64,000 bases of DNA, taken from Agriotes lineatus. Taxonomy: Eukaryota; Arthropoda; Insecta; Coleoptera; Elateridae. Each line of letters opens with the position of its first letter. Position 1 is the first letter of the stretch. The translations under genes and the position numbers were made by a program. The stretch is taken from the NCBI GenBank assembly GCA_940337035.1, contig OW679202.1:44099763-44163762 (forward strand), in the 5' to 3' direction. Positions 36,650-48,606 of this stretch are shown here, one piece after another. The notes below the pieces were generated by a model that saw nothing but the letters and a program-made list of their open reading frames with translations, was not told the DNA's origin and made no database searches.

Positions 36650-36800
36650 AAAAATGAACTGTCACAAATAATATACATATACACAAGAATATTAGAACAA
36701 AGACTAAGAGCAAATATACTAGAGGCTAAACAAGTTGCCTTTAGAACAAGCAAACAATGTAAGGATAATATTTTTATTTTACAAGAAATAATAAATTAAG
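36650..36800 (+). pseudogene. Small non-LTR RT fragment
   Basis: The plus strand gives RILEQRLRANILEAKQVAFR then KQCKDNIFILQEIINK, the finger/palm start of a LINE RT, similar to the piece at 37900-38020 of the next relic. It then loses similarity. Confidence 0.55.
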
Positions 36801-37189
36801 TCAGCATATGAGCCTATACACAGATCCAGAATTGCACGGACTTAAAACTGCGCGATACACCAGACAGAGAAAGAGGAAGAGAACGATTGCAGTAATTAGG
36901 AGTGGCATAATTCAAATAACTAGAGAAACCTCGAAGGAATTCCAAAAGAAACCAGGGATAAAACAAGGAACTAAACACACAGCTTTTCATCGTTACTATT
37001 CACATAGTGTTAATGAGGAATAAATAAAGATGCATTAGAAGAACATCTTAGGGATAGATAATTTTATTACTAAAATAGAGAGTGACATTTATGGTAGACA
37101 ACAATTTGCATACAAAGCTATAAACATTTTAAACAAAGACGAAAGGGGCACAGTTCGTTTAGATTGCATTTGCGAAAAGAAGTGACCAA

Positions 37190-37630
37190 GACATTACAAA
37201 ACACTTAAACTTGAATATACTAAAAACAAATTCGAGACAAGAAAAACAAAAGTGTAGATGTTCAAAATACAGTAGCACCATTAAATTAACCAGAAAACAA
37301 GAAGTGATACTTAACAGACTTCGAATAGGACATACAAAACTAACACACGATTACCTATTACAGAAAGAAGATCCACTAATATGTAATGACCGTCAACATC
37401 CCATCACCGTGCAACATCTGATATGTGACTCGAAGAAGTGGGATAACGTTAGGACCCAATACCATATCAAAACTGACCTAAGGATAGCTTTGGAAAACAA
37501 AGATTGTAAGTTCTCTACAATATTGACGTGATTATGGACTATTATACCAACTATAAACTACTTATTGTATATTTATGCTTAGTGCCAAAAACTTTGGCAG
37601 TTACGGCACTGTAATTTCTAAATAAAAAAA
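37190..37630 (+). pseudogene. 3' end of an RNase H-bearing LINE
   Basis: A 106-codon frame (37211-37531) matches the extreme C-terminus of I/R1-type LINEs: LTRKQEVILNRLRIGHTKLT, then LLQKEDPLICN, PITVQHLICDSKKW and KDCKFSTIL. In those families this segment follows RNase H and contains a zinc-knuckle-like C..C..H..C. A 90-bp 3' UTR ending in AAATAAAAAAA at 37619-37629 looks like the tail. Only the 3' terminus was copied or survives. Confidence 0.7.
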
Positions 37631-37639
37631 GTGTAGACC

Positions 37640-38805
37640 CTAATATGCTTAGAACTTGAAAATGCGCTCAAGAATATAAAAAATGCAACCGGAGTAGATG
37701 GATTAAACGCAGAACTTTTTAAATATGGAGGACCCCTCGTAAAACTACGACTCTTATATTGCATCAACATGTGTTGGAGTGAATGCAAAGTACCTGCAGA
37801 ATAGTTGAAGACAAAAGTAATCTCCCTATTTAAAAATGGAAACCGAGCACTCTGTCAAAATTACAGGAGGATCAGTCTGACAGATACCGCTTACAAAATC
37901 TACGCTCACGTAATAAATACCAGACTGAAGAAAATCACAGAGGCTTTAATATCTGAAGAACAAGCGTGTTTTAGAACTGGACGGTCGTGCACTGACAGCG
38001 TGTTCACTCTACAGCAAATAATAGAGAAGCGATGCGAATGCAATTTTGTAACGCATCTAGCTTTTTTGGATTTTGAGAAAGCGCTTAACAGGGTAAAAAG
38101 AAGCAAACTTTGGGAAATAATGAAAAAAAGGGATACCAAAAAACTTTTAATAAACGTCTTTTAAAGCCTTTACAACAATACAAGGATTTTGTTAAAACTG
38201 AACAACAGATTAACAGAGGCAAAGGCCCTAGACAAAGCGACGTGTCACCATCACTGTTTAACACATGTATATGTCGATCACATGATACAAAAATGAAAGA
38301 GAACTTACCCAGAGGTATTCCAATAAATAGACAACAAAAAATGTGTACATCATTATTTACTGACGATTAGGTGATACTGCAAGAAACAGAAGATAGCTTA
38401 CAAAAAACCATATATGCTCTCCATCTTCTGTGGTCCGAGTACAATGTTAAAATATTCACAAAGAAAAGCAACATTTAGAGGTATATGTGGTACTAGACAC
38501 TAACAACTCAAAAAGAAAACGAGAAAGAGACTAAGCTAAAGTTTTATATGACGATGGCCATACTCTCTTTAATATATGGCTGTAAATCTTGTTTCATAGG
38601 AAGAAAAGAAGTCAATAATGTACAAGCTGCAGAAATACACTTTCTCAGAGCCGTAAAGGGATGTTCCAGAATCGAACATATTATAAACAAATATATTCGA
38701 AACTAACTGAACATCCTCTCGCTAACAAGAATAAAGAAATACAGACGACAATGGTTCGAACAAGGAGAATCCCACGGCAGGCGTATAGCTACTAACCAAG
38801 AGGAC
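37640..38805 (+). pseudogene. Non-LTR RT relic
   Basis: In order: IKNATGVDGLNAELFKYGG, a 119-codon frame with CQNYRRISLTDTAYKIYAHV, ISEEQACFRTGRSCTDSVFT and LAFLDFEKALNRVKRSKLW, then RQSDVSPSLFNTCI, SLFTDD (decayed FADD), IYGCKSCFIGRK, and the C-terminal EIHFLRAVKGCSRIEHI. The lost Ala in the active site, a stop right after DD and several frameshifts mark it as dead. It begins directly after the A-rich tail of the preceding LINE fragment. Confidence 0.8.
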
Positions 38806-38833
38806 AGGACGACGACGACGACAACGACGATGT
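38806..38833. repeat. GAC trinucleotide run
   Basis: Short imperfect GAC/GAA microsatellite at the 3' side of the preceding RT relic. Confidence 0.7.
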
Positions 38834-39049
38834 TAATGAGCACCAAGGAGAGATCACAAAAAAAATAATTGGATACAAAGATCTAAGACTGCTAAAGATA
38901 GATAGTTTATTGTTCTAACAGAATCTATCTATACAAATATGTAACAGTTATTAAATATTTAGACGGAATAGAAATAATGAGTATGAAGAACTTAACAAGT
39001 TCCAAGCCATGTAACGTTCTCTGAAGGGAACGCAAGAATAGATAAATAC

Positions 39050-39215
39050 AATTTGACAACACCTTAGCAGTGTCAACCCTCCTATACGGTAGAAACATGT
39101 GTCTTAACTACAAAAGATCTTCAAACCATACAAACAACAGAAATGAAGCTTCTGAGAGTAGTGGAAGGATGTAGCAATGAAGATAGATTAAGAAACCAAA
39201 CATCAGAGATAATTC
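39050..39215 (+). pseudogene. Fragment of a LINE RT C-terminus
   Basis: The frame reads ETCVLTTKDLQTIQTTEMKL then LRVVEGCSNEDRLRNQTSEI, the ...ETW..T..D...I..AEMRFLR...G.TR.D.IRN..I post-RT block common to insect LINEs. It is isolated from any RT core. Confidence 0.6.
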
Positions 39216-39579
39216 AGGAGTTACTGCCATCAGGTTGCCAGACCTAACCCATGAAATTACACGACGACGGTAATGAGTATGGAGATCAAACTAAGAACAA
39301 AACCATAAAACAAAAAAGAAAATGTATTACGTAAATGAGGACATAATATGCAAGAATCGACGTTTACAAGTAATAACTTCTAACTATTTCAGAAGTGTCA
39401 TAACTAGAGAACGGAATATATGCCTATTATGACCAAAATATGCGCATATGTATTCACCCTATTTTGAACAAATATGCAGAACGTTTTAGAAATATGTACG
39501 TGCATATGCTATATTTTTCTATTAATGATCGGAGGGATTGTATATGTTCGATAGTGCTGTAGTGAATATAACGAACCAC

Positions 39580-40625
39580 TACATCTTGCATTCGTCGATT
39601 ACAACAAGGCATTCGATTCAGTGGAGCTGTGGGCTATCTTCAAAAACCATGAATAATGCAAGAATCGATTCAAGGTATAGAAACCTACTTCAAAATATAT
39701 ACGAGCATGCAACAATTGTTGTAAAAATTACAGATCATTTAAAAACAAATAAAATACCATTAAGAAAAGGAATTAGGCAGGGAGACACCATCTCCCCGAA
39801 ATTGTTTACTCTTGGGCTGGAAGACGTTTTTAAAGCATTAAACTGGAATGAAAAGGGAATTAACATTGACGGTCGATATTTAAGTCACCTCCGTTTTGCG
39901 GACGACATTGTCCTATTTAGTCAAAGTATACATGAATTACAAAATATGCTAGAAGAACTCGAAGCAAAATCAGCTGAAATTGGGTTACGAATGAACCTTA
40001 GTAAAACAAAAGTCATGACCTTAGAAGATGTAAGTATAAGTGTCGGAAATATGTTTACTTAGGACATAATATCAGACTGGGCAAGGAAAATCAGACGGCG
40101 GAAATAAATAGGCGCATTCGAATGACATGGGCAGCAACAGGAAAATTGACGAATGTACTACAAAATGCAGATATCTCAATTAATCTGAAGAGGAAAGTGT
40201 TTGACAGCTGTGTGCTTCCCGTGATGACATACGCAATGGAAACAACAACGCTCACAGTAAACTCGGCAAATAAACTCAGGACAACTCAAAGGGCAATAGA
40301 GCGAAGAATGCTAAGTATAAGCCTCAGAGATCATGTTACAAATGAGAAAATCAGACCGACAACTAGGGTAAAAAACGTCATAACTCGTATAGCGGAGCTC
40401 AAATGGAGTTGGGTTGGACATGTGGCTCGACAGGACGAACATCGATGGACAAAACATATAATACAGTGGAGACCCCGACAGCATAAGAGGAGCGTTGGAA
40501 GACCCCCGAGACGTTGGCCTGATGACATCAAAAGTAAAGCGGGAAGAAATTGACACCAAGAAGAAACAAGGGGAGGCCTATGTCCAGGAGTGGACTATCA
40601 GGGGCTGTTGAAAGAAGAAGAAGAA
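39580..40625 (+). pseudogene. 5'-truncated, fairly young endonuclease-RT LINE copy
   Basis: The copy begins inside the RT with LAFVDYNKAFDSVELWAIF. A frameshift near 39640 is followed by a long frame with IRQGDTISPKLFTLGLEDVF, the active site LRFADDIVLFSQS near 39895, and GLRMNLSKTKVM. After a second frameshift (40035-40120) it continues with NVLQNADISINLKRKVFDSC, TLTVNSANKLRTTQRAIERR, WSWVGHVARQDEHRWTKHII and RSVGRPPRRWPDDIK. The 3' end has the GGCCTATGTCCAGGAGTGGA block and a GAA-rich tail at 40607-40625. The catalytic FADD is intact, and decay is lighter than in neighbouring relics. Confidence 0.87.
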
Positions 40626-41329
40626 AGATATGCTATATCCTTTCCTTTCTGCGGAGTTGAAAACCGTGTTAATTAATCGCCGATTAACCATATTTCTATA
40701 ATCAAATCTAAAAAGGGGGAATACGCATTTAATGTTTTGTTTTATTCATTTTGTTAATTTTTATAATGCTTTCAATAAAAAATAGACAATATAAGCAAAA
40801 TCCGTAAATTAATCATGGTCATAAAACATTTTAAACATGAAACTTATGTGCACTATCTAAAAACATATAGGTACTTAATATTGAAATTGATCTTTCAACG
40901 TCTACAGATATACAAGCAATATTTACAAATTTTGTAATAACATTAGGAGCTACATCAAGGTCCTCAACAAATTCAGGATTCAAAACGTGTATATGCAAGA
41001 TATATAACTAAAGATTCTCAAAGCAGGTAATTAATGCCAAAGATTCATAACGAGTCATTTCATTTCATTCATTTCAAATTACGCCTGCGTAATCCTAGTC
41101 AATTTTCGCCAAAAAATGATAGATGTATGGTAGATATGATATGCACGCAGATACTAAAATATGCCTGAATTAATTAATATCAATTAGCTGTACAAGTTCA
41201 ATTTGTCCACATTTTTAATCGTACCCTAAGATATGCGTAAATGAAAAGCAGTTTGCATTAAAATCCGCCCTTTAGTCATAACTATGTAATATCAGTAAAC
41301 TCGACAAGTAAATATCAAACAGAGACAAC
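40626..41329. other. No gene seen
   Basis: AT-rich without recognisable content. Confidence 0.4.
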
Positions 41330-41640
41330 AAAGCAACGAAGACTGAACAAGACTGTTTCGAAAAAATGAAATAGAGGAAAAGGTAAAATGTATGTAAGAG
41401 AACTACAGGTGGTAGGATGGTATAGACACATAGCCAGAATGAATACAGGTAGACTAGTAAAGACAGTTATAGAATCAGGTAGAGAAGGTACGAAGAATAG
41501 AGGAGGATCCAGGAAAACGTAACTGAACGAAATAAAATAAATAGGAAAAAAGAGTAAAACTCAGGAAAATTAAAACATTAGCAGTGGAAAAGGCACAAGG
41601 CTTCTAGGCTTTGCTAATGTGTAACTTATGCTTTAATTAG
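41330..41640 (+). pseudogene. Decayed LINE 3' end
   Basis: Words of a LINE C-terminus appear in shifting frames (GGRMV.THSQNE near 41410, then KRVKLRKIKTLAVEKAQGF near 41550), followed by an AATAAAAATAA tail near 41655. This fits the ...GRPK..W......G..LAE...LA.DR..YR end of RT polyproteins. The evidence is weak. Confidence 0.4.
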
Positions 41641-44600
41641 TATATGAATTCTTCAATAAAAATAATTGTACAGTCACAGAATTGGGCTACGACTTTTTTA
41701 GCCATAATCAGCTTTTGACTAATCGTGGGCTGCCAACTAATGTTATTTTTCGACTTGTCATAAGATATCGACTTCCAACCGGTCGTTGAAGGTTAACTTC
41801 CGGCTAGTCAACAAAATTCGAGTTATTTTTATGGTTGAAGCTTGATTTTTACTCCTAAAAGCTCAACTAATCCAATTTTATTTAGTTAGGAATTGACATA
41901 AATTAATCAATCGAATCAATTATTAATCAATAGTCGTTTATTTAGTTGAACATTTTGATGGGCTATTCAAATTTGAATTTTAGTCAATTTGGATCGACTC
42001 GATTATACCGGTTGAAAGTCGATTGTGTTAATGTACAACTGTGTACGTTTGGTTTGATTTGGAAACCTGGTAAGTGAACTCTGTAGGCAGAAACAGTTCC
42101 TGAAAGCTGAGGAAATGTGAATATACACCATAAATTCGAATTAAACACTACACTGAAGTTCAAAAGCATTATTTACATATCAACCTAACGTTCAGTAGCC
42201 TCTGCACCTCTATCTAAGACATTCAAAAATAACAGAAAGAGCAATAATGTGCTTTAATCAAGTGTACACAAAGCAGTTTGATAAGTGAAAAGTTCAAATC
42301 TGATCGTCCATGGTTGGTAAAATCTCAAATCAAAAGTCGGTAAGTCAGTAAGTCGGATTTGTAAATATAAAATTGCGGACTTCAGAAGAAACGAAGTCAT
42401 TTTTCTACCAGCTCTATTTCATTGCACTTTAGTTTGGAAGCTGTTGTATCTTCATATTTAAATTGTACCTTATGTTATAACGTGTAGATATCATTATCTA
42501 ACCGATTCATTGGGAGTTCACCCTTGGAGATTTTGTAAGAGATTGTTAACTTGAATACGGTTAGTTCTTACTTCCATTTTTTTAATATTGTTGTTTTCAT
42601 AACAAAAGAAAAAACTGTTGTGAGTGGAATTTTTAAGCAAACCCAGGTGGAAGTCGTCGACGCATTGCAAAAGTAAACAAACGAAGATGTAAATATTTAT
42701 AAACTGGAATGTTTTCTATTAAAATTGGGCTGAGTTACAGCGTATACCACAATGTTTTACTACCACAGGTAGTTATTTCGCCGGCTACTGTGCATTAAAT
42801 ATAATTTTTTAATCGCGAAGTAATGTATTTAAAAATACAAAGGTGTTAATCCAAAACTGGCTTAAACGTGAATTCGGTGTTGTAAGTTGTCGGTTTTTAT
42901 ATTATCTTATAAAGTGAGACTATATTCCTTGTAATTAATAGTTGGAAGGGGAGGTTTAGCAACCCTGAAAGCAAAGCTTTTATGATTTTCACTTTGGTTT
43001 TTGTTGCACCAACCAAATAGAATACAGTAGATATTTTTCTCCATTATTTTTTATTTGTAGCCCATGTCTCTGGAAAAACATTCTGCGCAGATATTTTTAT
43101 GTACCTCCACAACACGAAAATAACTTTCGCTGAAATAGTTTTCTATATTTTCGTATGATAAAAGTAAATATCCACGTGGAATATTTTGATTGGCAGATGT
43201 GTTGTCTTGTGGTAAAGCAGCATTTCATCAGACCGGTGTGCCAACACAATTAAACAGAAGCTGCGACTTGTGTTCTCATCTGTTGCGAACTGTTAAAAAC
43301 CGCCTAATACCGAGTAATTGCGTTTTATAATACATACAAATATTTACACCCACTTGTTTTGCAGCGCGCACAATGAATAATGTATTTTTGGAAAACCTCC
43401 GTACATTAATAGGTTAATTAACGGTGCTCCAATGAAATGGTCCCATCCAATTCTACTGATCATTCCCATTAACGGCCAACTACTGCGTCGTGGAATTCGA
43501 TAACAGAGCCTTTATAGACACAGATCGCAGAAAAATAAACTGACTAATATCGTTCCTCGTACGCTACATAAATTCCGGCGTGGGATTTTCTTATTTTCCT
43601 ACTCTACGTGCATTTAAAGAACGCTTTTCGAGCAAGTTTCAGTACGTGCGACGTCCTGCATAAATATGTTACTATAAATACGCTGATTTTCTACAGTGAT
43701 AAATTGAGCAATTTGCTTTCACATTTTTCCATTTTCATATTTATAAATTGCACCCGATTATGCTATACTCCGGAACGTGTTAACAGCACTTTCATTTATT
43801 TCACTATCTTAACGAACTGTATTTTAGGTTTCAAAACATTGTATTTAAATGAGGTATCTTATTGGTTCCATATTGTATAGTAGGATGAAATACTCAAGAG
43901 GCTGTATCACTTTGATTAAACTAAGACTACCTATTTTTTAACATCCCCCTCTGTCGCTGTATGGAATAGTTACATCAAATATTAACCCATCAATGAATTT
44001 TCACAGGCACAAGTGAAGCCAAATTGTTCAATAAGCAGTATAGTGCTCCAAATACTACGCCAAATTTCATAAAATGCTAGCGTTATGTTTGCATTTATAA
44101 TTTACAGCTAATAAATGTCTTTAATACCGATGCCATTTTCTATATTTACCTAAGCAAATTAGCTTGAGGTAAACAAAACCCTTACTTTAGGCAACTTCAG
44201 CTCTCTGTCATCTGCGTTTGACCGTTATATCTAAGCATGTAAGTGTAATTGTATTACCGTACTCGACATATATTTTGTAGGAAGTGTGGCTCTTTATTTG
44301 AGTTTTTGTCAAAGCACACACCAAAATAGAAAATCATTGTCGCAGCAGCAGCTCAGTGTGTTATCTTAGGCTTTGCTACTATACGACAATGTACCGACGC
44401 ACAAATCCAGACATACTCCCCGTTGCTACTTTTTATTTCCCAATTGCAAAAAAGACAAGAGGCTTAGGGATGCTGATACGCTGCAAGCAACAATCAAGGA
44501 TCATTTTCGAGAAAGATTTTGAGATTATTGTCTACCAGTTTAAAACTTGTATTAAATTAAATTGAAATAAAAAAATTGTTGTTACTGAACAAATAATCAA

Positions 44601-45167
44601 GTAAAAACATCCGTAATTATACAGAGTAGGTCGTTAAATTTTTTAATGGAACACTTCATACTGGATTTTACAGGTATTTAATTTAGTTATACGTATAGTG
44701 TTAGTGAAATTTTATAATAATGTTGACTAGCAACCAGTGAGACAAATGTCTCATTTAATAAAACAAAAAAGACCGTTTTTCAAATAGAAAGCGTTTTCGA
44801 GAAATCACGTGATTTCTCGAAAACCGGAATTGTCACGTGATTATATAAATGGATACTTTTTTCAGTTTTACATACACATTTTGACTTTTCCCTGTCCGAT
44901 TTCATCTTTATTTCAATATACATAAGGTCAATTGTGTTTGTTCACTTTTCTCTATTTTTATTGCTTTCGTGAATTCCGGGATTCCAAAGTGAGTTGAAAA
45001 ATAGCGAAATGGATGTTTTACTTCAGGCGAAAATATAAAATGCATTTTCGTATGGGCATTATAAACTTAACCGCAAATATTTGTAGAAGTCCATATTCGT
45101 TTTTATAGTTTTATATCTGCTGCCAGCAGTTTTCAAGCTATGTATGTATATTAAATTTCTAATAGTA
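41641..45167. other. Long stretch without a recognised gene
   Basis: No coding family was recognised. The part at about 42600-44200 is free of recognisable transposon words and rich in TAAT-type sites, so it may hold cis-regulatory DNA of a neighbouring gene; this is only a guess. A perfect 32-bp palindrome at 44793-44824 is listed separately. Confidence 0.35.
44793..44824. repeat. Perfect 32-bp palindrome centred on CACGTG
   Basis: The half-site GTTTTCGAGAAATCAC is followed immediately by its exact complement, with no spacer. The centre CACGTG is an E-box. A second TCACGTGA lies about 26 bp further on. It could form a cruciform or bind a bHLH dimer. Confidence 0.9.
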
Positions 45168-45173
45168 AACATG
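45168..45173. repeat. Left 6-bp target-site duplication (aacatg)
   Basis: Identical to 54562-54567 and directly abutting the AGT terminus of the giant palindromic element. Confidence 0.9.
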
Positions 45174-45630
45174 AGTAGAACAGTTGGGGAGATAGCGGCC
45201 ATTTTGTGTTGGGACATGGCGGCCATCTTGTTTAATCGGATCAATTAAAAGTCAATTAAACCGCGAATTAAACCGCGAATCAGATGCTCTAATTAATGTC
45301 GCGGATTGACCTAATTATTTTTGATGTGTGCTACTGATTAAATTACGCATTAGCTTCCGATTAAATAACGCATTAGATTTTTTATTTTCTTCCGGAATTA
45401 CGCGGCGGCCATTTTTAATTTTCGCGGGAATATTTGAAATTTGAATTTTTTCCGATTTTTTTTCTAAGTTCCATTTGAATTTTAAACTTCCCGGGTGTCG
45501 GCCATCTTGGTTTTAGCGGAAATATTTGAATTTCAAACTGATAGATCTATCTCGCTCTTCTGCCCCCTTGGTTGTCTCTCTCGTGCATTGCAGAATGGCT
45601 GTTTATATTTAAAAAAAGCTATTTGCGTCG

Positions 45631-45702
45631 GGCCCAAGTGGGATTCGAACCCTAGTTGCCTGGCCAGTATCCCCTACACCTAACCCCTAGACTAGCGAGG
45701 TG
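45631..45702 (-). repeat. tRNA-like sequence, left arm
   Basis: The minus strand has an A-box-like TAGTCTAGGGGTTAGG and a B-box-like GGGTTCGAATCCC at tRNA spacing over 72 nt. The acceptor ends do not pair and the T stem has mismatches, so it is unlikely to be a working tRNA. It could be a decayed tRNA or a pol III promoter module. Mirrored at 54033-54104. Confidence 0.5.
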
Positions 45703-46425
45703 TCTTAGAAATTTAAGATTTTGAGCGGTGTGCCATCCCGCTTGAGTACCGCTATGCTGTCATATTATAAAATTATTTAGTTCCTGAAAATTATAATTAA
45801 TAACAGATGAACTGCATTGTGCATAATTTAGAACCATAGTAATATTTTTAAAAGGCGAAATAATTATTTTAGTCCCTTATATAAATACACGCATTCTGAC
45901 TATGCTAGCTTTCTCTTTCAAAGTTTTGACGTCATTGCATAGCGGGCTGTAAATTTTAACCGACAAAATGCATTGTTACCGGGGGATTGCGTCTGCTGGA
46001 GTTTGTAGCTTATTGTGTTTAAAGCTTGATATAATTTAAAAAAAAACCGATATTACGATTGGATGTGCCATCATTACTTATATAATTTGTGCCTGCTATA
46101 TGGCTGGATTAACGAGATACCCATTATCCCTACCTACTATTGGAAATTTCCGTCTAAGTTCCCTTTTTAAAACAGGTCGGTGACTGTGTTTTGTTTGGTT
46201 TTAAAGGTTTGAATATTGTACCACTTAGCTGTTCTGACATTACACTTCCATATCCATATTATAAATAAATTTTAAATGTTATTTTCGACTGAGTTTTAGC
46301 CACTTATAAATTACAACAGCTAGTTTAAAATTAAATGGGCGATCGGTCACAATTATATATATCCGCAATAACATGAACAAGAAGATATACGTATTGCTTG
46401 AGTAAGAAAGAGATAAACATATAAT

Positions 46426-46933
46426 CCGTTCACGACCTTTTTGGGACAGAGTTGGCTATTATTTTTTCTTTTCATGTTGGACTAACTGATTCGGTGATGT
46501 AGCGGATGCAACTTTTTTTCTGTCAGTGTCTGTTCGACATTTTCTTGCCACCACATTGCCAAACTTATTATTTTAATATTCGTAAGAAAATAAATGCTTT
46601 ATCAAGTGTGTAAAAGTAATTTTAATTTCCGTCAAAGGAAAAATCAAAATGCCCAATATAATTTTGTTACAACAAAACAAATTTCCATTAAACGATGCTA
46701 GTTGCAGTTTAAAAAGGACAGACCAGAACTAAAAGAACACGAGTTGATGTAGAGACTAGAGAGAGATCCGGCAACAATGTACCTATTCAGAAAATATAAC
46801 CTTAAACTGAAAACAACCTAACCTAACAGAAAAAGTGTCAGTTTGCATTAGGGAGTTTAGTTGCCGCAGAGGTACTGTCAACAAAATTACTAGATGGTCA
46901 TAGCCTCACCTGACCCAAAAAGATCGTGAACGG
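46426..46933. repeat. Pair of inverted 20-bp repeats inside the left arm
   Basis: CCGTTCACGACCTTTTTGGG at 46426-46445 faces CCCAAAAAGATCGTGAACGG at 46914-46933 with one mismatch, enclosing about 470 bp. The mirrored pair is at 52802-52821 and 53290-53309. It may delimit a nested small element or be a binding-site pair. No TSD was seen. Confidence 0.6.
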
Positions 46934-47169
46934 CTTATATTAGCAAGTATTGGAGAAGGCTTGACTAATTTTAATTATGACATTTGTCAACTAAACATAA
47001 AATAAATTTGAATAAAAGCACGCAAAATTACGAAAATACGTAGAAAATTTATAAAAATCGGCATCTTGTCACATTAAATTCTGCAAAAACGACAAAAAAC
47101 AATATTTTTATACAACTTTCATCGAAAAAATAGTAAAATTTTACGAAAATACGTCTGTGTTGACGACAA

Positions 47170-48290
47170 ATGAAAATAAATTTGAATAGAAACACGCAAA
47201 AATTACGAAAAGACGTATGTGTTGACCCCCAAAGTAACAAAAATTTGAATAAAATCACGCAATCATACAGCATCTCACATAAATTTTCACAAAAATCGAC
47301 ATCATGTCACATAAATTATACAAAAACTGTCATCGTATCACTTGAAATTATACAAAAAAACGACATTTTCATTCAATACACGATGAAAATTGAACAAAAA
47401 TCACGCAGTCATACAGCATCTCACATAAATTTTCACAAAAATCGACATCATGTCATATAAATTATACAAAAACTGTCATCATGTCACTTGAAATTATACA
47501 AAAAACGACATTTTTACTAAACACACGACGAAAATTGAACAAAAATCACACAATTACACGCCATCTCACATACATTTTCACAAAATCGACATCATGTCAT
47601 ATAAATTATACAAAAACTGTCATCATGTCACTTGAAATTATACAAAAAACGACATTTTTACTAAACACACGACGAAAATTGAACAAAAATCACACAATTA
47701 CACGCCATCTCACATAAATTTTTACAAAAATCGACATCATGTTACATAAACTATGCATAATTTTGCAAATGTTTTACACTTTTTATAAAATGCATCGCTC
47801 AAAATTAAAAGAAATAGCAATTTCATTGAAAAAATCTACTACCACAATCATTTCGATAAACAAAATTCAAAAAATCTTATACTTTTGACGGAAATATATG
47901 TATGTTGACCACAAATTAACATAATTTTTAAATAAAAACGCGCAATTCGTTGAAAAAAATATTCTGACACCACCAAAACACGCAATTTCATTGAAAAATA
48001 TATTTATGTTGTCCACAAATTAACATAAATTTGAATAAAAACACGTAATTTTGTTGAAAAAATGTTCTGGCCCCGTCATTTCACTTAAAATTTTACAAAA
48101 CTGCCATCATAACACTTGAAATTATACAAAATATATGTATGTTGATCACAAATTAACATAAACCTGAATAAAACACACAATTTCGTTGAAAAATTTGCAA
48201 ATGTTTTACACTTTTTATAAAATGTGTCGCTCAAAATTAAAAGAAATCACAATTTTTAAATTATATCACGCCAATATGAAATCGTAGATT
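47170..48290. repeat. AT-rich diverged repeats with ~145-bp period, left arm
   Basis: The words GTCATCATGTCACTTGAAAT, ACAAAAAACGACATTTT and CATCTCACATA recur near 47330, 47475 and 47619 (steps of about 145 bp). More diverged relatives (TTGACCACAAATTAACAT, GCAATTTCATTGAAAAA) continue to about 48290. Reading frames over this block are by-products of the repeat. Mirrored at 51445-52566. Confidence 0.85.
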
Positions 48291-48606
48291 GATTTTTTTT
48301 GAAATTTTACACTTTGTAACTGTAAAATAACTGCAAATACTAATATTTTAGCTTTAGACTTTGTAATTATTGCAGATTCGAGAAAAAAACAAAGCAGAGT
48401 AGAAATAAAAAACACAAAAACTTTGTAATAAACAAATATATTGTTCTTATTTCGTATAATACTTAATAATATAAATATAAATGTACAGCAGAATGTCTTA
48501 TTTCTAAAAATTCGCTAGCAATTTACAAAACTGTAGTTTGAGGTGCACGACATTTCAAATTAAAAAAAGACTGCAAGTAATAAAATCAGAATTTCATTGT
48601 GTAATT

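Noticed and set aside
45631..45702. A second working tRNA gene in each arm
   Set aside because: A- and B-box-like words are present, but the acceptor ends do not pair and the T stem is mismatched.
47049..47717. Open frames over the AT-rich repeat block as genes (and mirror frames at 52019-52666)
   Set aside because: They repeat the same peptide with the ~145-bp period and exist on both strands, so they are by-products of the tandem repeat.
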